This document shows, piece by piece, positions 21,345 to 30,900 of a DNA stretch of 64,000 nt. Made by a program: the position numbers and the translations under genes. Source of the stretch: Dermacentor variabilis (lineage: Eukaryota > Arthropoda > Arachnida > Ixodida > Ixodidae); NCBI RefSeq assembly GCF_050947875.1, contig NC_134573.1:34245615-34309614 (forward strand), read 5' to 3'. The notes under the pieces were generated by a model that was not told the origin of the DNA, did no database searches, and worked only from the letters and a program-made list of their open reading frames with translations. Positions within the stretch are counted from its first letter, which is position 1. Every line of letters starts with the position of its first letter.

Positions 21345-21868
21345 CCCTTTGAGACGCTGTCTACACAATTGTGCACAGCAGGAGAGTGCATCAATAGCAA
21401 AAGCACTGATGAAAGTAATGGTATTTAAAATGTGTTTCATACATCTTGAAACACTTATTATTGGAACTGTGCAGCAATTTTGAATAACGTGCAGAATGTT
21501 TTAACAAAATGAGTTAAAAGACTGAGGTAGACGGCTGGGTGTTTTTACTCTGTGTCAGTATGTTGTATGTAGCGGGTTCACTTCTTTTATTGTTTTTTGC
21601 AGTGTCGTGCACCAGGCATAATTTTCAAGTGGCTGGATAAGTGCTTTTCAAGCTTTTCAAAACACAAAATAGTACATGTTCTCATATTTTGTGTTCCTGT
21701 AGTGAGTTTTCGCATGGAGTCGAAATTTTGTAAACTTGACATAACTCGCTAAACAATTGAAAATCCTTAATATTTGCTGCAGCTGTACACTTTCTACGAT
21801 TCTGAAGATGCAAGAGATGTGGTGAAAGCAACTTTTCAATCAACGGGATAAAGTGGTGTCTGAAAGGG
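21345..21868. mobile_element. piggyBac-like MITE, copy 1
   Basis: Flanked by TTAA at 21341-21344 and 21869-21872. The termini are CCCTTTGAGACGC and, inverted, CCCTTTCAGACACC, the TTAA-CCC start being characteristic of piggyBac. Excising it with one TTAA restores the LINE-F codons of the YRPIALTS motif in frame. It has no transposase. The same family recurs at 34916-35520 in inverted orientation. Confidence 0.85.
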
Positions 21869-22027
21869 TTAATGCAATGGGCCTATAGCTGCTAGGGGAT
21901 GTTGCGGGTTCACAAGATTTTAGAAAAGGCACTACTACCGCATTTTTCCAATCTGTGGGCATTACCCCAGACTCCCATATCTTATTGAAAAAATTGGAGG
22001 ACGCTTAAGATTCACCTTCAAGAGTGG

Positions 22028-22740
22028 AACGCGACAGCGTTTCCGTCGACCCGCCAAGGGGTGTAAGACAATGCGCTACGGTGCAGCGATGACTTACGAG
22101 GCGCCCCGCATCGGACTTTGCACCCACCAGTCACGCGGTGAGCGTCGAGCAACGCAGCGTTCGGCGCGGCAACGAAACGTGCGCCTGAGCAAGCGGAACG
22201 AACCAAAGAACTCGGTGTCTCGGAACGTCGTGATCGGCGCGGACAGCCGGGCGGCGACGCGCCTCGCACCAGTCCCCGCACAGCCCCAATGCGCGCGTGG
22301 CGCTACACCTGTCGCGGCAGCGCCGTACATTGCGAGGAGGGGGCCTTCTGTGTTTGCAGCAAGATGGCTCTGCGTGTGCGGAAAGCGCAGAAGAAATGTA
22401 GTGAAAACGTACTTCGCTACGCGTTTAACTGCGACTTCTGTAATCTGCATGCTTATCATTACCAATATACACAGCAGTATAACTTTCTACGGCACATTTG
22501 TAAGGCAACACCGCATTCACCAGAAGCGTTCGTGTCCCACTTTGAACGATCGAACTCATGGCTGAGTGGTAGCGTCTCCGTCTCACACTCCGGAGACCCT
22601 GGTTCGATTGCCACCCAGCCCATCTTGTAAGTTGTTTTAATCTATGAATTGCCTTCTGGGACTTTTCGCTCACGGTCAACGCCGCCGACACCGACAACAC
22701 CAGCTTTTCTGCGACACGAGCTCCTTAACGCTGTCGCGTT
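22028..22740. mobile_element. TIR element carrying the tRNA-like SINE module
   Basis: Exact 14-base inverted termini AACGCGACAGCGTT (22028-22041) and its complement (22727-22740) bound a 713-bp insert in the LINE-F reverse transcriptase. The insertion may extend left to about 22004 (TTCACCTTCAAGAGTGG). The right-hand 185 bases are the tRNA-derived SINE copy 2. No long coding frame looks real. Whether the SINE inserted near the end of a DNA element or the two share a tail is unresolved. Confidence 0.55.
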
Positions 22741-22741
22741 A
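22556..22741 (+). mobile_element. tRNA-derived SINE, copy 2
   Basis: Same head (TGGCTGAGTGGTAGCG), B box (GGTTCGATTGCC, one mismatch to consensus) and tail (CTCCTTAACGCTGTCGCGTT) as 6306-6497. The body in between differs by scattered substitutions and small indels. Confidence 0.75.
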
Positions 22742-24255
22742 AAATTTCAGTGCCCTTAACGATGCTGAGATAGGTGTGCCAGCATTGTCAAGACCTGTTC
22801 CCGTTTTATTACCGGCAGAGAGAACTCTGTTCAATTCATCTATTGTGAGGGGGTTATTACACATTTCAGCTGAAGCCCCAGTGGTGGGCAATCTCTGTTT
22901 CTCCGCCGATTCTTTGTATTTTAAGAATGAATTTAAATAGTGTGCTAAGCCGGAGATGTTGTAAAAGCGTTCACCTAATGAGTTAGCTTGGTCCTGTAGG
23001 CCTGTACATGTAAGTAGTGGTATTCTGTAAGATGAGTACTCTCCTCTAAATTTCCTCACCTGGTCCCACATCCGTTTTGATGTGACCGTACTGTTAATTG
23101 AAGATATATATATATATATTTTTCATGATGATTTTTCAGCCTGTCTTCGAATGAATCGTGCTTTGGTTTTGGCTTGTTTCAAGTGTAGGAGGTTGCTATA
23201 GGTGGGGTACCTCCGTAGCATTCCCCAGGCCTTATTTCGTTTTGTTTCTTTAGCGTCAGTACACTCCTTCGTCCACCAGAAGTTTAGCTTTATGCGCACA
23301 ATACCCGATGACTGGGGTATCGTCTTTTCTGCCGCTGAGATTATTACCTCAGTGAATATTTTGTTAAGTATATGAACGCTTAAGTCTCGCGAAAAGGCAT
23401 CTTCCAGTTTCGAGTTCTCCGTAAAAACCTACCAGTTAGCGAGCTGTAATTTCCATTGGCGTGGCTTTGTGCTTAAGATTGGTGGTGATAAGAGTTTAAT
23501 GACTGCGGGTAAGTGGTCACTACCATATGACGTGTCGAGAGCCTCCCATTTAAGATCATTAAAAAATGAGATGGTAAGCAAGAAGCTAAATCTAAACAAC
23601 AAAAAGTGCGGGAAATTGGTGAGAACTAGGTCGGGGCACCTGAATTTAAAAGGCAGACATCATTGGAAAAAATAAAATCTTCAACCAGCTGTCCTCTTTG
23701 GTCAGTTATGACACTGTCCCAAAAAGTGCAATGAGCAATAAAATCCCCTACTAAAGAAAATGTTGATCACTTACATTCTCTGACTGTTTAGCAGTGAAAT
23801 GGGTGTGGGATGGAACATACAGTGAGTAAATGATGATGGTTTTGTAAGATAGAATGGTCACAGCTACGGCTTCTAAAGATGTATTCAAATGGACATTTTA
23901 GGTAGAAGTGCCACCCTGCACGACTATAGCCACTCCACCTGACAAACGGCTGGAACATTCGCGGTCCCTTCGGACAACGGTCAAACCTTTGAGAAAATGA
24001 CCATTTTTTGGACCGAGATTTGTTTCCTGGAGACACACTGCAACTGGCGAAAAGCTGTTGATGTCTTTGATGTCACCTAGATTGTGTATGAGACCTCTAC
24101 AATTCCAATGGATAATGAAAGCCATTTTGAAATTGAAAGGTAAGAAATGGCACTAAAAAAAGAATAAGAGGTGAGATGTTAGGTGACATCGATTTAAAAA
24201 GGCTAATACAAAAGAGCGATAACCTTTAGGTTAACGCTTTCTTATTTAGAGTGGT

Positions 24256-24961
24256 TATTGGGACTTGGATGCCCGCACAGCAGCATGCACTGCCGATGGC
24301 GATGCATGGTACTGTGCGGGCTGATCTTCACACGTCGACGTTGCGGCAGTATTCGGAAGTCTGGTGAACGGGTGCAGGACGCGTCGGCTGTTGGCCTGCT
24401 CGAATTGTCGGCACTCTTTGATGATAGCATCAACTGTAGAGCAGCTTTGCACTTGAGCAAATTAAAGGTGTCGTCAGCAATTCCCTTGAGCACATTCCCT
24501 ACTTTCTCAGCTTCTGCCATGTCGTGATCGGCTTTATGACAAAGCGCCAGCACGCCCTGGATATAGGAAACATAGGACTCTGTGGGGGATTGGGCACAAG
24601 AGGCCAGTTCCTGCTTTGCGGCAATTTTACGGCCGGCTGGTTTGCTAAACAACTCTGTTAACTTCTCTTTGCATTGGTCTCAGCTGGTCAGCTCCTCTTC
24701 ATGGTTTTCGAACCACACCATTGCCGCGCCTCTTAGGTAGAACAACAGATTAGCTTGCACAAGCGTAGGGTCCCATTTGTTGATTCCACTCACCCGTCCG
24801 TACATACCCACCCACTCTTCAACGTCGGCGCCATCAGTCCTGCAGAAAGTTCTGGGGTCCTTGGGTTGCACAACCACAACCGAAGGGGACAGCGTCGTAG
24901 CGGGTGATGGTGACGTTGGAGGCGGCAACGACGTTGATCCCGAGTGCTCACCGTCATTCAT
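24256..24961 (-). pseudogene. Gyp-2 gag
   Basis: The ATG at 24961 begins MNDGEHSGSTSLPPPTSP, a proline-rich leader, then a capsid with PRTFCRTDGADVEEWVGMYG, ANLLFYLRGAAMVWFENHEE, FSKPAGRKIAAKQEL and SYIQGVLALCHKAD. A TGA replaces Trp after EELTS near 24680 and a frame change follows. The end is truncated before any zinc knuckle, where LINE-F joins. Capsid of the retrotransposon particle in intact relatives. Confidence 0.8.
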
Positions 24962-25034
24962 GGTGAGGATGGTGATGCGACGTCCACTGCGGAGCTCCCT
25001 TTCCAGCCGTGATACCCCGCGCCTCCCACCAATA

Positions 25035-25190
25035 TGTTACGGGGATGTTGTGAGTATAGACTGAATATATTTACAGTATATATACAAGCAAAGTCAATGT
25101 GGTCAAGATGGCTGACCAGCAACAACACGCAGCAGCCAGCGTCTCGCGATCTTCTTCTTCCTCTCTCTCGTCTGTCATCCTTCCGTAACA
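25035..25190 (-). repeat. Gyp-2 5' LTR and primer-binding site
   Basis: 156 bp, TGTTACGG to CCGTAACA on the minus strand, matching 16969-17122. Directly after it the minus strand reads TATTGGTGGGAGGCGCGG; TGGTGGGAGGCG two bases inside the end is a plausible tRNA primer-binding site (not matched to a specific tRNA). Confidence 0.85.
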
Positions 25191-26474
25191 TTTTATTTTA
25201 CTTTGAGTGTGATAATCCCTCTTTCTTGTTTCCATGTTGGGCAAGCACGCGAGTAAGCAGGATGACTGCTCTCGCAGTTTATACGGTAGTGCAATTCAAC
25301 TTTGCAGTTGTCTGAAGGGTGGTCATGGGAAGCACATTTAGCGAATGTGGTTTGGCCCCGGCAGCTCTGTGAGCCGTGGCCGCACCTTTGGCATTTGAAA
25401 CCGTCGAGGGTTGGGTATATGCGGCCGAAGTTTCAGTGTGGTGTAGCCTACCTCCACAGAGTCATGCCGTACGCTCAATGCGAACGTTAGGACGAAGTGC
25501 TTTGTTTCGATTTCCTTGTTTTCCCGTCTGATCTTTATTCTGTGCACATCTGTCACATTTTGTTCTTTTAATCCGTTTAGGAGTTCTTCTTCGGTCACAT
25601 ACATTAGGTCATCGTCAGAAATGACGCCACGAACGGTATTCAGTGATCAGTGAGGGCTGATAGCAATGGGGATGTGACCAAAGGTTATTACTCCTGAAAG
25701 TTTCTCGTACTGATGTTGGTACAACAATTTCAAAAGAAGGCCCGCATTTGCTTGTTTCATTATTTGATATCCTTGTCGAATGGCGTCGGTTAGGGACCTT
25801 GTAACATTGAAAAGAGAGACATGTCGTGCAGTAATTTCTGAGTGCTCCCTATGTACCAAGTGGAATTTCGAAAAGTTGCTTTTGTTCTTCAAAAATAACT
25901 GGGCAGTGACATCGGTGCGCCCCCTCTTGTTAGGAAGGCGATCGCTTGAAGCAAAAGAAATAGCCATAAAAATTGTCTTTTTCGGTCGTGGTACCAGCCG
26001 CCCACCACGGGGCCCAACGATGGGAAGGGACAGGAGCTTGCAAGCAAGCCCTCTCCACGTCAGCTGTATACTGCGGCTATAACCCAATATGCCATAACTC
26101 AGGGTAGTTAGCCACACAGAGGTTATCCCTAGCCGCCAGAAAAGGAAGAAACAAGAAGTGAGTAGAAGACAGGAAAGATGAGAAAGTTAGAGAGAAAGAA
26201 AAAGATCGAAGAGGGGGACAGGAAAAGGCGACTGCCGATATCCTCCACGTGGGTCAGTCTGGAGGAGCCGTCTATGTGAAGCAGAGGCCAAACAGGTGTG
26301 TTGCCTCCACCTGGGGGCCTAAAAGGTCCGAACACCCGGCAGCGGCTCAACCCCCAGGATCCTCTTTTCCCCAGACACGGCTAAGCTGCGCACTGCTACA
26401 CGCAGGAGAGGCGAACCATCGTGTGCTCGGGTACGCGGTGGCGCAACACACCAGACGCCCATGCGGGGAGGAAC
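25191..26474 (-). mobile_element. LINE-E, 5' segment: leader and ORF1 N-terminal half
   Basis: The leader on the minus strand starts at 26474 and shares a block (CCCCGCATGGGCGTC, then a GGATCCTGGGGGTTGAGCC region) with the LINE-D leader at 34530-34280, so both copies keep the family 5' end. ORF1 reads KRGRTDVTAQLFLKNKSNF, RSLTDAIRQGYQIMKQANAG, a TGA near 25647, then LMYVTEEELLNGLKEQNVTD and knuckles beginning CFKCQRCGHGSQSC near 25410. The Gyp-2 LTR interrupts ORF1 at 25190. Confidence 0.8.
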
Positions 26475-26480
26475 CTTGAT

Positions 26481-26691
26481 GTACCCGGCCTCTACAGACT
26501 CGGGCAGAACACTTGAGCCGAATTTCAGTATCAGCTGCTTGGTTTTGATTTCTTTTCTGTCACGCCTCATCTTAATTATTTAGACATTTATAACATTCTG
26601 GTCACTGAAGCCCTCCAAGGGTTCAGCCTCAGTGTGCTCCAGCAAGTCACCGTCCGAGACAACACCCCGGGTTGTGTTCATCGTACGGTGC
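26481..26691 (-). pseudogene. LINE-D ORF1, middle fragment between Gyp-3 and LINE-E
   Basis: The minus strand encodes TMNTTRGVVSDGDLLEHTEA, FSDQNVINV, an in-frame TAA, then MRRDRKEIKTKQLILKFGSS and SVEAGYIK. It aligns residue by residue with LINE-E ORF1 (RGVISDDDLMYVTEEELLNG and so on). Its left end joins 10993 and its right end joins 33704 in the same frame when the two insertions are removed. Confidence 0.85.
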
Positions 26692-26695
26692 GAGG

Positions 26696-27424
26696 TGTTG
26701 TAATCGCACCGCTGGTACGAGTTGTTGGGAACTCGGCGCTGACGCCCGTTGTTGCACCTGGGTCGCAAGCCCCAAGGGTAGCGTTGGCCTAGCGGCCTGG
26801 GGTACAACTGGAAGCATCCGAAGGTCCCGGCAAAGCATGAGTCGACTGGTAACAACAAAACAACTTGTTTATTCTAACATCGCAAAGAGTTGGCGGTCAG
26901 GTTGACCGAAGTAGAGAGACGGGAGTGCACGTTACTCAACAGAAGAAATCGGAGCCCTCTTGGCGTCCGGGGGCAGCTGCTTTTATACTCTCGCAGTTGA
27001 GGGCAAGAAGGAACCCCTCTATAGGATAAGGTGGCGCAGCGACGTGTCGGCGCCACTCGGACCCCCCTTGCTTCACAGTTGTTGGGAGCTCCTCTCCCCG
27101 GCTGCCGCGCTTCGACAAGCGTGGGCACAATGGGAAGAGAAGGAGGAGCAGCCGTCGTGTCGGCGCCGCTCGGACCCCCTTGCTTCACAGTTGTTGGGAG
27201 CTCCTCTCCCCGGCTGCCGCGCTTCGACAAGCGTGGGCACCAATATGCACATACACTCACACACGCACATGAAGACACGTGGCATTGGAATATGCCTGGA
27301 CGCGCTTGGCAGGGAGGCGTAGCGGCGGCGCCGAACGGGCCAAAATGTCTGCCGCTTTGAACGAAGCCCCGGCGTCCGTTGCATCCGCGCCGGCTAAACC
27401 GCGCGTCGTAGGCGAAACGTAACA
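26696..27424 (-). repeat. Gyp-3 3' LTR
   Basis: 729 bp, minus-strand ends TGTTACGTTTCG and GATTACAACA. Contains TATAAAA (complement of 26981-26987), AATAAA (complement of 26868-26873) that would serve as the polyadenylation signal, and nearly two copies of a 113-bp unit. It lacks a 35-base segment and one repeat unit present in the 5' LTR. The minus sequence just upstream (GGCGGGGCGG) is a possible polypurine tract. Confidence 0.9.
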
Positions 27425-27906
27425 GACCGCCCCGCCGGGGGAAAGAGATCCCGATGGTCAGGGGACTGCATCCGCTGTCCGGAGGGATGTCGCTCGATGA
27501 TGCTCATAACCTAAGTCGGGCGTCCCTCGACGTTTCTTGAGCGCAGCGCACAGAGAAGGCCTCGTTCTCTCGTTCAGGTTCGCACGGGACACTGCAAAGT
27601 GACTTCGGGAGAGTTCACATTTTTGTTCTCATTCCCGGCAAGCGTTAGAACTACGCTGAAACTCAACCGCTCAGTCAGCAAGCACGGCACAACCCTCACT
27701 AAGCCCTGCCAGGCTCTTTCCCCTTCTATACCACTGCCTAGTTCCTTACAGTAGTCTAGCAGCACTTAGAACGCGTCCACAAATTGGAAAATTGCACTAG
27801 AAAGCATGTCATCACCTTGAAACACTAAACAAAAGCAATATGTTAAAAAATCCTGCCTCAGGAAGAAAAACATCAGTAACAAACAATTTAGAGGCTGATT
27901 CCTACG
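27425..27906 (-). other. Gyp-3 3' untranslated region
   Basis: About 480 bases between the gag-pol stop and the 3' LTR. No long frame and no env-like membrane protein was seen. Confidence 0.6.
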
Positions 27907-30900
27907 TTAGGGGCTTCGACTCAAGCCATCGGCGTTACCGTTGAGACTCCCCTTTTTGTAACGCACCTCAAAGGAATATTGTTGCAAAGCGAGGCTCCAG
28001 CGCAGGAGGCGGCCATTTTTGGGAGAGATGGTCTGCAGCCATTGGAGAGGGCAGTGATCCGTCTCAATGATAAACCTCGAGCCGGCTAGATAGCATGACA
28101 ATTTCTGAACGGCCCACACGAGACACGCACACTCTTTCTCGGTGGCGCTATACGCCTGCTCACAACTGGTCAGCTTACGACTAGCATACAGGACGGGGTG
28201 TTCTACTTCTCCATTTTCCCGTTGGCACAGTACAACGCCCATGCCTCGCTCACTAGCATCGCACTGAACTACGAACCCTTTTGTGTAGTCTGGCGATCGT
28301 AGCACAGGCTGGCTTGTTAGGGCGCTCTTTAGGGCGCTAAAAGCTCTTTCCTTTGTCTCGTCCCATACGACTGTTTGGGGCTCTGTTTTTCTTAGAGCAT
28401 CCGTCAGGGGAGCCGCGATATCAGAGTACCTGGGGATGTACCTCTGATAGTAGCCGGCTACACCTAAGAACGACCGAATATCGGTCTTCGTGCGCGGTTG
28501 CGGGAAGTCTCGCACAGCGGCCACCTTTATTTCAGAGGGGCGGCGACGACCCTGACCAATCACGTGACCGAGGTAGACAACCTCGGCCTGTGCTAACTGG
28601 CACTTAGGAGCCTTGACTGTCAAGCCCGCTTCGCGCAGGCGGGTTAGCACTGCCCGCAAGTGTGCCATATGCTCAGACCAGGATGCGGAGAATATCGCTA
28701 CGTCGTCTAGATACGGTAAAGCGAATTCTTGCTGTCCCCGCAACACTTTATCCATGAGGCTTGAAAAACAGTATGGCGCGTTCTTCAAACCAAAACTCAA
28801 CACTTTAGGACGGAATGTTCCCATTGGTGAAATGAACGCCGCATACCTACTAGCCTCTTCTGTAAGTGGAACCTGCCAATAACCCCTGACAAGATCTAGG
28901 GTGGAAATAAACTGAGCGCTACTAACTTTCTCAAGGCGCTCCTCGATGTTAAGGATCGGATAAATTTGATCCTTAGTGATGGAATTAAGCCTGCGGTAGT
29001 CGACGCAAGGACGAGGTTCCTTGCCCGGTACCTCAACTAAAATCAAAGGGGAGGTATAATCACTCTCACCTGCCTCAATAACACCGAGCTGTAGCATTTT
29101 CTTTACCTCAGCCTCCATAATATCGCTCTGGCGGGGTGGCACCCGATACGCCTTGGATCGTACTGGCTCTGGGGAGGTAAGTTCTATATCATGAGTAAGT
29201 ACAGAAGTCCTACCAGGCCTCTCAGAGAACAGACCTTGAAACTCTTGTAAGAGCTGGTGTAGTTCGGTTTTCTGCTCAGGCGACAGCGATGCTCCACTGA
29301 CTAAGTCACTAATGACCTGATCGGTGTCTTTCCTGTTCGTCACTGAGCTTAGTCCCGGAAGCTCGACCGGAAGCTCTTCAGGAACGTTTACCGTCATGCA
29401 CACCACTGCTTCCCTTTCTCTATAAGGTTTGAGCAGATTACAGTGGTAAACTTGCTGTGCTTTCCGCTTTCCTGGCAGACTCACCACGTAGTTAACGTCC
29501 GACAGTTTCTGAACAATTCGTGCTGGGCCCTCCCACTGCACGTCTAGTTTGTTGTTTAGCGATGTGCGCAATATCATGACCTCATCGCCCACCTCAAAAC
29601 GACGGGCCCTGGCGGTCCGATCATAATAAACCTTGGCCCTCTGCTGGGCCTTTGCCATTGCTTCACCTGACAACTCCTGTGCCCTTCTTAAGCGTTCGAG
29701 GAGCTTAAGCACGTACTCCACCACGACTGGGTCGTCGCCCCTGCCTTCCCATGATTCTCGAAGCATGCGAAGCGGAGATCGCAGCGAGCGACCGTACACC
29801 AGTTCAGCTGGCGAAAACCCCGTAGCCGCATGCGGAGCGGTCCGTAAAGCAAACATCACCCCAGGCAGACACAGCTCCCAGTCAGTTTGATGTTCAAAAC
29901 ACAAGGCTCTCAACACGCGCTTCATGACGGAGTGGAGCTTCTCAACGGAATTCGACTGTGGGTGGTACACTGAGCTGTGTAACAGCTTTACCCCACACCT
30001 TTCGAGAAAAGTTGTCGTCAAAGCGCTAGTAAACACTGTGCCCTGATCTGATTGGATTTCCGCAGGAAAACCAACTCGCGCAAATATGGACAGTAGTGCA
30101 TTGACCATCTCAACTGAGCTGAGTTCTTTAACCGGCACTGCTTCAGGGAACTTTGTCGCTGGGCAGATCACAGTCAAAATGTGTCTGTACCCCGTGGCTG
30201 TTACCGGCAGAGGTCCCACTGTATCAATAACGAGCCGTCTAAAAGGCTCCGTAATGATAGGTACCAATTTCAACGGCGCCCTCGATTTGTCCCCTGGTTT
30301 GCCCACCCGCTGACAGGTGTCACATGTCCTCACGAAATGGTCTGCGTCCCGAAAACACCCTGGCCAATAGTACTCTTGCAAGAGACGGTCCTTAGTTTTC
30401 TTAACTCCTAGGTGTCCGGACCACGAACCCCCGTGCGACAAGCGCAACAGATCCTGACGATAGCATTGAGGAACGATCAGCTGATCGAACTCCACTCCCC
30501 TGCGGTCTAGATACTTCCGGTACAGGACCCCACCTCTTTCCACAAAGCGAGCATTTTTCTTGGCGATGCCTTCCTTGACAATGCAGCGTATGTTTTCTAG
30601 GCTGCCATCCTTCTTTTGCTCGGCTATCAAAGCCGACCGGCTGACTTTTAGCAACCTATTAAGTCCGTCTGACGTAGGCGCGATGAGCAAATCTGCAGAT
30701 AGCTCTTCTAACTTTCCCGCATCGGGAATTTCCTCTCCAGTATCTGGTGCCTTTAACGTTACAGACTCAATTTTATTCAGTTCAGGCGTGCTCTGAATAT
30801 CAGCTTGCTGCGCCTCTGACCCTTTTTCATTGTTTGACAACGTCGGTCCCGCAACTACCGCCTTTGCAGCGAGCTCCCGAACCTTCGATCTGGTTAATGC

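Larger units (their letters stand above)
18921..24125 (-). pseudogene. LINE-F ORF2: endonuclease, reverse transcriptase, RNase H
   Basis: The ATG at 24125 opens MAFIIHWNCRGLIHNLGDIK, VAVCLQETNLGPK and SRLSGGVAIVV. A linker (NNPLTIDELNRVL) lies at 23071-22741. The reverse transcriptase follows on both sides of the TIR element: FFNKIWESGVMPTDWKNAVV, then YRPIAL split by the MITE, then DTHQCEYKKGCSTTDHLVQL and FFDLGKAYDTTW. RNase H shows FYTDGSKTQYVGV (19865 frame), IIYTDSLSAIRAL and RFCWVPSHVGIPVN. The end is LCRLRIGHTHLTHNFLL with a CEKCLEPPTVMHVIMTC knuckle. Numerous frameshifts and stops; no intact polymerase motif C was found. Confidence 0.8.
18810..24248 (-). mobile_element. LINE-F: ORF1-less I-group LINE nested in Gyp-2
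   Basis: Flanks GTGTGGT (18803-18809) and GAGTGGT (24249-24255) look like a slightly mutated target duplication. On the minus strand the element starts about 120 bases before the ORF2 ATG (24125), so ORF1 is lost by 5' truncation, and ends in a 3' untranslated region at about 18810-18920. Inside are a Ruka SINE, a piggyBac-like MITE and a 0.7-kb TIR element. It is a relative of LINE-D and LINE-E. Confidence 0.8.
16969..25190 (-). mobile_element. Gyp-2: Ty3/gypsy element lacking protease and reverse transcriptase, nested in LINE-E ORF1
   Basis: Bounded by LTRs at 16969-17122 and 25035-25190. On the minus strand it reads 5' LTR, primer site, gag (24961-24256), LINE-F, then RNase H and integrase (18809-17123), 3' LTR. 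LINE-E ORF1 codons lie on both sides and correspond to neighbouring positions of the LINE-D ORF1. The 5-bp flanks are not identical (AT-rich, mutated), so the duplication is not proven. Confidence 0.85.

Noticed and set aside
22071..22565. 164-codon plus-strand frame
   Set aside because: It lies in a GC-rich TIR element, overlaps frames on the other strand and has no domain.
26874..27384. Several 60-130 codon frames in both orientations with repeated GRGAPNNC or CWELLSPAAA motifs
   Set aside because: They are readings of the LTR tandem unit, repeated in the other LTR at 33008-33676; no protein family is involved.
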